Of a DNA stretch of 64,000 nt, positions 55,140 to 64,000 are shown piece after piece (positions within the stretch are counted from its first letter, which is position 1; each line of letters begins with the position of its first letter). The DNA comes from Sinorhizobium garamanticum (GTDB taxonomy: Bacteria; Pseudomonadota; Alphaproteobacteria; Rhizobiales; Rhizobiaceae): assembly GCF_029892065.1 (NCBI RefSeq), contig NZ_CP120374.1:1550001-1614000 (forward strand), written 5' to 3'. The position numbers and the translations under genes are program-made. A model generated the notes under the pieces. That model searched no databases. It was not told where the DNA came from and saw only the letters and a program-made list of their open reading frames with translations.

Positions 55140-55846
55140 GTACCAACACGGAATCTGACGTCGGCAAGGGCAATAGCGTGCACCCCGGCAAGCCAGTCAT
55201 GGTCGATCGTTACACCGGAGGGGCGCGGATCAATCACTGGATTACGGCCGGCAGTCTGGTGCTGCTCGCGCTTTCGGGCCTCTCTCTGTTCCACCCGCGG
55301 CTTTTCTTCCTGTCGGCGCTGTTCGGCGGGGGCCAGCTGGTACGCGCCATCCACCCGTGGATCGGCGTCGTCCTGTTCTTCAGCTTCCTCGGGCTGTTCC
55401 TGCGTTTCTGGAAGCTCAATCTCTGGAAGCGCGAGGACGGAACCTGGCTTGCGCGGGTGCGCGATGTACTCACCGCTCACGACGAACGCCTGCCCGAAAT
55501 CGGCAAGTACAATGCCGGGCAGAAGCTCGTCTTCTGGTCGATGTCGGTTTTGATCATCGTGCTGATCACGTCCGGCATCGTCATATGGGATGAATATTTT
55601 GCGCCGTACACCACCATCGAGCAGAAGCGATGGGCCGTTCTCGTGCACTCGATCGCCGCCATCCTCGCGATCAGCGTCTGGATCACCCATGTCTATGCAG
55701 CGATCTGGGTAAAGGGTACGATACGCGGGATGGTACGTGGCTCCGTCACCGGCGGCTGGGCGTGGCGGTACCACCGCAAATGGCTGCGCGAACTGGTCGC
55801 CAAGCCGCCGCCTGCGAAGGACGAGAAGAGGACCGCAGCCGAATAG
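55136..55846 (+). CDS. fdoI: formate dehydrogenase cytochrome b556 (gamma) subunit
   Basis: A 236-residue membrane protein with four hydrophobic helices ([80 protein letters not shown]). Histidines within them (HW, HPW, VHS, THVY) are suited to two b hemes. It passes electrons to quinone. ATGA overlap with fdoH. A 45-base palindromic repeat separates it from fdhE. Confidence 0.94.
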   Translation: MSTNTESDVGKGNSVHPGKPVMVDRYTGGARINHWITAGSLVLLALSGLSLFHPRLFFLSALFGGGQLVRAIHPWIGVVLFFSFLGLFLRFWKLNLWKREDGTWLARVRDVLTAHDERLPEIGKYNAGQKLVFWSMSVLIIVLITSGIVIWDEYFAPYTTIEQKRWAVLVHSIAAILAISVWITHVYAAIWVKGTIRGMVRGSVTGGWAWRYHRKWLRELVAKPPPAKDEKRTAAE

Positions 55847-55891
55847 GCGGGATGAGGAAAGTGTGTGCGGTTTTCCGCCCGCGTCCCGCTC
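55847..55891. repeat. Rhizobiales palindromic intergenic repeat (copy 2)
   Basis: GCGGGATG...GCGGTTTTCCGC...CGTCCCGC, a slightly degenerate relative of the copy at 48290-48339. It is inserted inside the fdo-sel operon directly after the fdoI stop. Confidence 0.7.
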
Positions 55892-55946
55892 GAAACCAAG
55901 TTTCAGGGTTATATCACGTGGCCCGTCGGGTTCGTGAGGGAGTGTG

Positions 55947-56861
55947 ATGACACGCAAAGACGCCGCAGCGCCGGATCCCACCGCCATAGGAGATGTCTCG
56001 TCGCCGCCGTTTGCGCGCCTGCCTGATCCCGCTTCGCTTTTCTCCGCCCGATCGCTGCGCCTTCGGCAATTGGCCGAAGCGAGCGACCTGGCGCCCTACC
56101 TCAACTTCGTAGCCGGGCTTTCGGCGGCTCAACACGATATCCAGGACGGCCTTCAGCCGGCTGAAGGCCCGGACGCCGCCGCGCTCACGCGCGCACGAGA
56201 GTTCGAAATGCCGCCGCTCCATCGCCATGGGATGGAGGACGAGGCGATCAACACGATATTCGACCGTCTGTTCGCAGCCGCTGACGCAATGGAGAAACCG
56301 GCGCCGGCCGCCGCCGCGCTGGCACGTGTCGCCGCCGCCGATCGGCAAGCGCGTCTTCTCATGGCCGATACCGTGCTCTCCGGTTCGTTGCCCGCCGATG
56401 CGATTGCGGAACATATTTTCGTTTGGGCCGCGCTTCAGGTGCATTTCTCCCGCCTCGCCTCGCTTCTCGACGCGAAGAAGCTTACGCCGGTCGCGGACGG
56501 TGTCTGCCCATCATGCGGCGGCAGGCCGGTATCGTCCATGGTCGTCGGCTGGCCGGGTTCGCACGGTGCGCGGTTCTGTTCCTGCTCGCTTTGCTGCACC
56601 TACTGGCACTATGTCCGGATCAAATGCGTGCTTTGCGGCTCCACCAAGGGGATCTCCTACCGGGAGATCGAGAATCACGGCGGCACGGTCAAGGCCGAAA
56701 TCTGCGACGAATGCCATGGCTGGACGAAGATTTTCTACCAGAACAAGGAGCCGGCGGCAGAACCGGTTGCCGACGACGTTGCAAGCCTCGGCCTCGATCT
56801 CCTGATGCGCGAAGGCCCCTATCGCCGGGGCGGATTCGCGCCGCTTCTGGCCGGGTTCTGA
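55947..56861 (+). CDS. fdhE: formate dehydrogenase accessory protein FdhE
   Basis: A 304-residue FdhE with cysteine pairs for iron/zinc in the C-terminal half: [13 protein letters not shown] (about 187), [20 protein letters not shown] and ICDECHGW. FdhE is a cytoplasmic maturation factor needed for active Sec-containing FDH before Tat export. Start at the ATG at 55947, next to GAGGGAGTG; a GTG one codon earlier is possible. The selA start follows within 21 bases. Confidence 0.92.
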   Translation: MTRKDAAAPDPTAIGDVSSPPFARLPDPASLFSARSLRLRQLAEASDLAPYLNFVAGLSAAQHDIQDGLQPAEGPDAAALTRAREFEMPPLHRHGMEDEAINTIFDRLFAAADAMEKPAPAAAALARVAAADRQARLLMADTVLSGSLPADAIAEHIFVWAALQVHFSRLASLLDAKKLTPVADGVCPSCGGRPVSSMVVGWPGSHGARFCSCSLCCTYWHYVRIKCVLCGSTKGISYREIENHGGTVKAEICDECHGWTKIFYQNKEPAAEPVADDVASLGLDLLMREGPYRRGGFAPLLAGF

Positions 56862-56881
56862 TGCACCGGGGAGGGACCGGA

Positions 56882-58294
56882 ATGGATGCCAATGTCCGGC
56901 TGCGTGACATCCCGTCGGTCGACGAGCTTCTGAGATCGGCCACCGTCCTCGAAGCGGTCGAATGCTTCGGGCGGCCTGCCGTTACCGAAGTCTTGCGGCA
57001 CGTGCTCGCCACGACCCGGGACGAGGTGCTGAAAGGTGCAGAGGTTCCCCCTCCGGGCGCCATTATCGCGACCGCTGTCGCGGCGCTCGAGGAGAATGAT
57101 CGGTCGACGCTCCGCCCCCTGTTCAACCTGACGGGGACCGTGCTCCACACCAATCTCGGCCGCGCCTTGCTGGCGGAGGCGGCGATCGATGCCGCGACGG
57201 CGGCGATGCGCGAGGCGGTGGCGCTCGAATTCGACCTTGGGAGCGGTAAACGCGGCGAAAGAGACGATCACCTGCGCGCACTTATATGCGAGCTGACTGG
57301 TGCGGAGGACGCGACCGTCGTCAACAACAACGCGGCGGCTGTGCTTCTGGTGCTGAACAGTCTCGCGGCGGGCAGGGAGGCGATCGTCTCGCGCGGCGAA
57401 CTGATCGAAATCGGCGGCGCGTTCCGCATGCCGGACATCATGCTGCGCTCCGGCGTCCGCCTCGTCGAAGTCGGCACCACGAACCGCACCCATGCGAGGG
57501 ATTATCGCGACGCGATAGGACCCGAGACGGGCCTCATCATGAAGGTCCACACCTCCAACTATCGCATCGAAGGTTTTACCAAGGAGGTTGGGGCACGGGA
57601 ACTTGCCGGCATCGCGCACGAGCGCGGATTGCCGCTCGTCAACGACCTCGGTTCGGGCACACTTGCCGATCTCGATCGCTTCGGGCTCGCGCATGAGCCG
57701 ACCGTCGGAGAAGCGGTCGCCGACGGCGCCGACATCGTCACCTTTTCCGGCGACAAGCTGCTTGGCGGACCGCAGGCCGGCTTCATCGTCGGACGCAGCG
57801 CCTTCATCGAAAAGATCAACTGCAACCCGATGAAACGCGCGCTGCGGGTCGACAAGATCCGCCTTGCGGCGCTGGAAGCGACGCTCAGGCTCTATCGCGA
57901 CCCGGATCGGCTCGGCGAGCGGCTTCCGACGATGCGGCTGCTTTCCCGTCCGAAGACGGACATCGGTGATCAGGCGGCGCGGCTGGCACCCTTGGTGGAG
58001 CGTGCGGTGAAGGGCGCATTTCGCATTTCGGTCGTGGATTGCGAAAGCCAGATCGGCTCCGGCGCCTTGCCGCTTTCCACGGTGCCAAGCGTTGGGCTCG
58101 CCTTGACGCCGCATTCGGGTGGCGGCCGCACGCTTGCCGAACTGGCCGCGGCCATGAGGCGTCTGCCGATGCCGGTCATCGGCCGCATCGAACGCGGGTC
58201 ACTCATCCTCGATTTGCGCTGCCTTGAGGACGAGGAGGGTTTCCTCGCCAATCTGGCGCATCTCGATCCGCCGAGCGAAGGATCGTCGTCGTGA
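56882..58294 (+). CDS. selA: L-seryl-tRNA(Sec) selenium transferase SelA
   Basis: A 470-residue PLP enzyme. [17 protein letters not shown] is near residue 84, [36 protein letters not shown] follows, and the PLP Lys lies in [13 protein letters not shown] near residue 295. It converts Ser-tRNA(Sec) to Sec-tRNA(Sec) with selenophosphate. Start chosen at the ATG with GGGGAGG upstream; an ATG at 56861, overlapping the fdhE stop, is in frame. Its stop overlaps the next gene (GTGA). Confidence 0.95.
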   Translation: MDANVRLRDIPSVDELLRSATVLEAVECFGRPAVTEVLRHVLATTRDEVLKGAEVPPPGAIIATAVAALEENDRSTLRPLFNLTGTVLHTNLGRALLAEAAIDAATAAMREAVALEFDLGSGKRGERDDHLRALICELTGAEDATVVNNNAAAVLLVLNSLAAGREAIVSRGELIEIGGAFRMPDIMLRSGVRLVEVGTTNRTHARDYRDAIGPETGLIMKVHTSNYRIEGFTKEVGARELAGIAHERGLPLVNDLGSGTLADLDRFGLAHEPTVGEAVADGADIVTFSGDKLLGGPQAGFIVGRSAFIEKINCNPMKRALRVDKIRLAALEATLRLYRDPDRLGERLPTMRLLSRPKTDIGDQAARLAPLVERAVKGAFRISVVDCESQIGSGALPLSTVPSVGLALTPHSGGGRTLAELAAAMRRLPMPVIGRIERGSLILDLRCLEDEEGFLANLAHLDPPSEGSSS

Positions 58295-59114
58295 GTCTTT
58301 TCAGCCGCTTCCTGCGAAGATCGACCGAGAGCGATGCGTCCGTCGAGGCGCCGATGGAGAAAGCACTCGCCGCCGCCCGCAACGGCGACTACGAGACGGC
58401 ACTTGCGACCTGGATGCCCTTGGCGCGGGCGGGAAATCCGCGGGCGCAGAACAATATCGGCGCATGTTTTGCCGGTGGACTGGGCGTCGCCTGCGATGCC
58501 GACCTTGCCTATCGCTGGCTCAGTCTCGCCGCCGAGGCCGGCGATCCGGTCGGCCAGCGCAACCTCGCCTCACTGCTCTTCAAGGGCGAGGGGATCACAC
58601 CGGATTACCAAAGAGCGGCGGCGCTCTACCGCAAGGCTGCCGAACAGGATGACGTCGAGGCTCAGGACATGCTGAGCTGGATGCTTTTGGAGGGCGATCT
58701 CATCGAGCCCGACTTCGCGGAAGCGCACCGGTGGGCGCTGGCCGCCGCGAAGAACGGTTCCGCTGCGTCGATGACACGGCTCGGGATGCTCTATCACAAT
58801 GCCATCGGCGTCGCGCGCGATCCGATCGAGGCGGTCTACTGGTGGGGACTTGGCGCGCGCGCCGGCGACGCAGACGGCCAGGCGATGCTTGGCGCAGCCT
58901 ATCATCTCGGACGTGGCATCGCGCGAGATCCCATCGAAGCCTTCTCCTGGCTCTTGCGGGCGCGTGAAGGCGGCAGCGCGCTGGCGACGCCGTTCTTCGA
59001 CGTCGTGCGTGACGCGCTCGATGCGGAGGAGTTGACGGAGGCCGAGCGCCGCGCTGCGCTGCCGCTGTCCGAAACAACGGATCCGTCCCAGCCGGCAAGC
59101 GGGAGGGAAGAAAA

Positions 59115-59118
<4 letters not shown>
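58291..59118 (+). CDS. Sel1-repeat (TPR-like) protein between selA and selB
   Basis: A 275-residue protein with Sel1-like repeats of ~36 residues: [39 protein letters not shown], [77 protein letters not shown]. There is no signal peptide. Its GTG start overlaps the selA stop and its stop overlaps the selB GTG start, each by four bases. All three are therefore co-translated. Sel1 repeats are protein-interaction scaffolds; the name is unrelated to selenium. A role in Sec assembly or FDH maturation is inference from coupling. Confidence 0.85.
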
Positions 59119-61190
<2,072 letters not shown>

Positions 61191-61194
61191 TCGG

Positions 61195-61219
61195 TGATCA
61201 GACGTGCAAAGGACGCTGT
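61195..61219 (-). repeat. fragment of the Rhizobium-type mosaic repeat
   Basis: The complement of the ACAGCGTCCTTTGC.CGTCTGAT core found at 42916-42937 and 50590-50613; only half the palindrome remains. Located between selC and the end of uxuA. Confidence 0.5.
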
Positions 61220-61248
61220 GGCAGCAGCGCTTTCGCGCCGCGGACCGA

Positions 61249-62436
61249 TCAGGTCGGCGGCGCGCCCAGCGCGTGCAGGATGCCGCGCAGTTCCGCGAGG
61301 CCGCGCAGGCGGCCGATCGCCGGATAGCCGGGCGTGACCGTCTTCTGCAAATCGTCGAGCATCCGGTGGCCATGGTCCGAGCGGAACACGATGGTGTCTT
61401 CAGCTCCCCGGCGCCGATCCTCGGCGACAAGCTCCTTCAGGACATCGACCATCGAGACGTCGCCCTCGAGATGCGCACTTTCATGGAAGCTCCGGCCGTC
61501 GCCTTCGCGGCTGGTGGCGCGAAGATGGGCGAAATGAATGCGCGACGCAAAGCGCTGGGCGATCTTCGGCAGGTCGTTGTCGGCCCTGACGCCGAGGCTT
61601 CCGGTGCAGTAGCACATGCCGTTCGCTTCTGAAGGTACGGCATCGAACAGCGCGGCGTAATCGGCCTCCGTCGAGGCGATGCGCGGCAGGCCGAAGAGGG
61701 GTCGCGGCGGATCATCCGGGTGGAGCGTCAGCTTGACGCCCCGTGCTTCCGCCGCCGGCGTTACAGCCTCGAGAAATTCGATCAGGTGCTGGCGCAGGCG
61801 TGCGGCGTCTATGCCCTGATAGGCCGCAAGCCGCTCGCGAAAGGCGGGGATCGTCAGCGGTTCGGTGGTGGAGCCGGGCAGGGCAGAGGTGATGATGCGG
61901 GTGATCTCGGCGATCTCCTCCTCTGACATCGAGCGGAAAACCGCCTCGGCCCGCTCGCGATCCTCCTGCGAGTATTCTTTTTCCGCGCCGGGCCGTTTCA
62001 GGACGAAAAGCTCGAAGGCCGCGAAACGCTCGTGGTCGAAGCGCATGGCGGTCGCGCCCGTCGGCGTGACGAAGTCGAGCTCGGTACGGGTCCAATCGAC
62101 GACCGGCATGAAATTGTAGCAGATGATCTTGATGCCGCAGGCGGCGACAGCCTCGAGACTGGCAATCCAAGCTTCGATCTCGGCCTTCGCGTTTCCGCCC
62201 TTGCGCTTCACCAGATCGGGGATCGGTATGCTCTCGACTACCGACCATTTAAGCGGCGTGCGGCCGGCCGGCGTGGTCTCGATGAGCGACTGGCGCTCGC
62301 GCACGGCTTTTTCCGTCCAGGCCTCGCCGATCGGCACCTGATGCAGCGCTGAGACGACATTGGTCGCGCCCGCCTGACGCACATCGTCCAGCGTGACCGG
62401 CGCATCCGGTCCAAACCATCTCCAGCCTTGCCGCAT
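61249..62436 (-). CDS. uxuA: mannonate dehydratase UxuA
   Basis: A 395-residue UxuA: [40 protein letters not shown] at the N-terminus, [46 protein letters not shown] and [30 protein letters not shown]-like metal-binding segments. It dehydrates D-mannonate to 2-keto-3-deoxygluconate in glucuronate breakdown. AGGAGG precedes the ATG. It lies 75 bases from the GntR gene on the same strand and near a divergent uxaC. Confidence 0.95.
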   Translation of the reverse strand: [395 protein letters not shown]

Positions 62437-62511
62437 ATTGGTATTCCTCCTGTGAGTCCTGATTCTTTTCTTGAGATCGTCTCTTGAGATTGTCCAGGGG
62501 GCGCTCGCCGT

Positions 62512-63249
62512 TCAGCTGAAATAGCCCGGATAGAGTAGCCGCAGTTCGTCGATGTCGAGAATGACGGCGCTCAGGTGATGCATCATCGCGCCGCGCGCTC
62601 GGTCGACATCATGCGCCGCAATGGCGTCGCGGATCGTCATGTGCTCCTCGATAACGCTGTCCATGCGGCCGAGCACCGGCAGGGTGAGACGGCGGGCGCG
62701 GTCGATCTGCAGCTTCACGGTTTTGAGGATCGTCCAGATGCCGGGATAGCCGGCGATTGCCGAAATGGCTTCGTGGAAGGCCTCATCCTGTTCGTGGAAC
62801 TGCGATGGTTCGTTGAGCGCGGCGTGCACACGCTGGCGGGCGATGATTGCGTCGAGCCTGGCGATATCGTCGGCGGTTGCGATTTCGGCGGCGTGTTCGA
62901 CCGTCGCGCGCTCCAGTGATTTGCGGATGACGACGGCTTCGGGAATGGCGGAGACCGGAATACGCGACACGAAGGTCCCCGATTGCGGGAAGATTTCGAC
63001 GAGCCCGGCTTCCGCCAGCCGCAGAAGCGCCTCGCGCACCGGCGTGCGGCTGACGCCAAATTCCTCGGAAATGCGCTTCTCCTGCAAGGCGACGCCGGGC
63101 TTCATCTGCAGCGAGAGGATCGCCGCGTGAAGCTGCTGATAGATCGCCGACGCCGTCGTGACCCGGCGAATCCTGGCGCCGCCCGACATTGGGAAAATGG
63201 GCGACGACACATCCGGGCGTTGGCGTTGCGACATGGAGGCGAATTCCAT
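62512..63249 (-). CDS. GntR/FadR-subfamily regulator (UxuR/ExuR-like)
   Basis: A 245-residue protein (ATG at 63249; an ATG at 63234 is possible). A GntR winged helix is at about residues 30-90 (SAIYQQLHAAILSLQMKPGVALQEKRISEEFGVSRTPVREALLRLAEAGLVEIFPQSGTFV). An FCD ligand domain follows (EQDEAFHEAISAIAGYPGIW, with metal/ligand His). Flanked by uxuA and uxaC, it most likely represses hexuronate genes until an intermediate binds. Confidence 0.92.
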   Translation of the reverse strand: MEFASMSQRQRPDVSSPIFPMSGGARIRRVTTASAIYQQLHAAILSLQMKPGVALQEKRISEEFGVSRTPVREALLRLAEAGLVEIFPQSGTFVSRIPVSAIPEAVVIRKSLERATVEHAAEIATADDIARLDAIIARQRVHAALNEPSQFHEQDEAFHEAISAIAGYPGIWTILKTVKLQIDRARRLTLPVLGRMDSVIEEHMTIRDAIAAHDVDRARGAMMHHLSAVILDIDELRLLYPGYFS

Positions 63250-63267
63250 CGGTTGACTCGGTTTTGG

Positions 63268-63277
63268 ATACTAGTAT
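63268..63277. promoter_or_regulatory. GntR operator candidate
   Basis: ATACTAGTAT is a perfect palindrome in the 76-base gap between the divergent gntR and uxaC starts. Its AT-rich core resembles FadR-subfamily operators. Confidence 0.5.
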
Positions 63278-63325
63278 ATCAATTCGACCAGATTGCCAAT
63301 ATGGATAGGGAAGGGAGGCCCGGAA

Positions 63326-64000
63326 ATGGCATTGCATCCCGAACGGTTGTTTCCGGTGGAGCCGGAAGCGCGGGCCATCGCCCGGCGCCTTTACGATGCT
63401 GTCGCAGGCTTGAAGATCATTTCCCCGCACGGCCATACGGAACCGGCCTGGTATGCCGAGGATCGGGCTTTTCCCGATCCGGCGGCGCTCTTCATCACGC
63501 CGGACCATTATGCGACGCGCATGCTCTATTCGCAGGGCGTTAGGCTGGAGGACCTTGGGGTCAGGAGGCGCGACGGGTCAGGTACTGCCCCGGAAGGCCG
63601 CGCGATCTGGCGGCTTTTCGCGCAGCATTTCCATCTCTTTGCCGGCACGCCGACGAGGCTCTGGTTCGAACATTCGCTGGAGGCCGTCTTCGGCATTACC
63701 GAGCGGCTGGGGCCGGCCAATGCCGACGCCCTTTACGATCGCATCGCCGAGGCGATTGCGACACCTCAACTGCGGCCGCGTGCTCTCTACGACAAATTCG
63801 GAATCGAGGTGATCGCGACGACCGATGGTGCGCTCGACGACCTCGTCCATCACGACGCAGTCCGTAGCTCGGGATGGCATGGCCGGGTCGTGCCGACCTA
63901 TCGGCCGGACGCTGTCGTGGATGCCGAGGCGCTGGGCTTTGTCGAGAATGTCGGGAAGCTCCTTGCACTGACCGGCGAACCCGCGACCTGGACCGGCTAT
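63326..64000 (+). CDS. uxaC: glucuronate isomerase UxaC, N-terminal part (runs off the window)
   Basis: The ATG at 63326 is preceded by GGGAGG and the frame is open for 225 codons to the window end. MALHPERLFPVEPEARAIAR starts the UxaC fold, and ISPHGHTEPAWYAED gives the metal-binding HxH near residue 35. DPAALFITPDHYATRMLYSQGV, WRLFAQHFHLFAGTPTRLWFEHSLEAVFG and YDKFGIEVIATTDGALDDL follow. It isomerises D-glucuronate to fructuronate, upstream of UxuA. About half of the ~470-residue protein is visible. Confidence 0.93.
   Translation, partial: MALHPERLFPVEPEARAIARRLYDAVAGLKIISPHGHTEPAWYAEDRAFPDPAALFITPDHYATRMLYSQGVRLEDLGVRRRDGSGTAPEGRAIWRLFAQHFHLFAGTPTRLWFEHSLEAVFGITERLGPANADALYDRIAEAIATPQLRPRALYDKFGIEVIATTDGALDDLVHHDAVRSSGWHGRVVPTYRPDAVVDAEALGFVENVGKLLALTGEPATWTGY

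Overview
The window reads as an accessory replicon (megaplasmid or chromid) of a Sinorhizobium/Ensifer-like alphaproteobacterium. The grounds are GC-rich rhizobial codon use, Rhizobium-type intergenic mosaic repeats, many LysR/ABC catabolic modules, and a formate dehydrogenase-selenocysteine cluster arranged as I remember it from the S. meliloti symbiotic megaplasmid. The species assignment is inference.

Layout. 1-1.6 kb: the C-terminal part of a large ATPase/TPR regulator. 2.2-5.0 kb: two decayed IS110-family elements. 5.0-12.5 kb: a six-gene minus-strand operon (ArgH-family lyase, polar amino-acid ABC transporter, MmgE/PrpD protein, NodB-type deacetylase) with a divergent LysR gene. 12.6-16.9 kb: a GNAT gene, then a membrane-stress module of PspA (in one frame with a TnpB-like N-terminal domain), a YqiJ-like protein and a YqiK flotillin. 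17.7-24.1 kb: TrkH, an APC permease and NhaA, with an nhaA relic. 24.5-26.1 kb: a CrcB pair with DUF190 and a small membrane protein (fluoride export). 26.2-27.6 kb: fragments of SulP, an iron ABC ATPase and Zur, around a DUF302 gene. 27.6-34.2 kb: a zinc island (aztD, two COG0523 GTPases, aztABC) with Zur-like operators in the divergent promoter. 34.2-36.1 kb: a truncated solute-binding protein gene, two small genes and a Phd/VapC pair. 36.1-38.6 kb: two more IS110 elements, one intact. 38.6-42.4 kb: a DHFR/ArsR/SRPBCC group and decayed AraC, YcaC and LysR genes. 43.0-49.4 kb: a 5-oxoprolinase-type protein, then LysR/GST/PNPOx-like genes. 49.4-61.2 kb: a selenocysteine island. 61.2-64 kb: hexuronate genes uxuA, a GntR regulator and the start of uxaC.

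The selenocysteine island is self-sufficient. SelD supplies selenophosphate, selC encodes tRNA-Sec, SelA charges it and SelB delivers it. The only Sec codon seen is UGA at 51696-51698 in fdoG, followed by a SECIS-like hairpin. FdoG, FdoH and FdoI form the membrane formate dehydrogenase and FdhE is its maturation factor. The zinc island is also coherent: AztABC imports zinc, AztD is the periplasmic chaperone, and the GTPases probably allocate zinc in the cytoplasm.

The observations most worth following are: conserved structured DNA downstream of the IS110 transposases that looks like bridge/seekRNA; the TnpB-like domain joined to PspA; selB reading through the whole selC gene; a Sel1-repeat gene translationally coupled between selA and selB; and the ArgH/PrpD operon, whose parts match known aminopolycarboxylate (iminodisuccinate-type) degradation.
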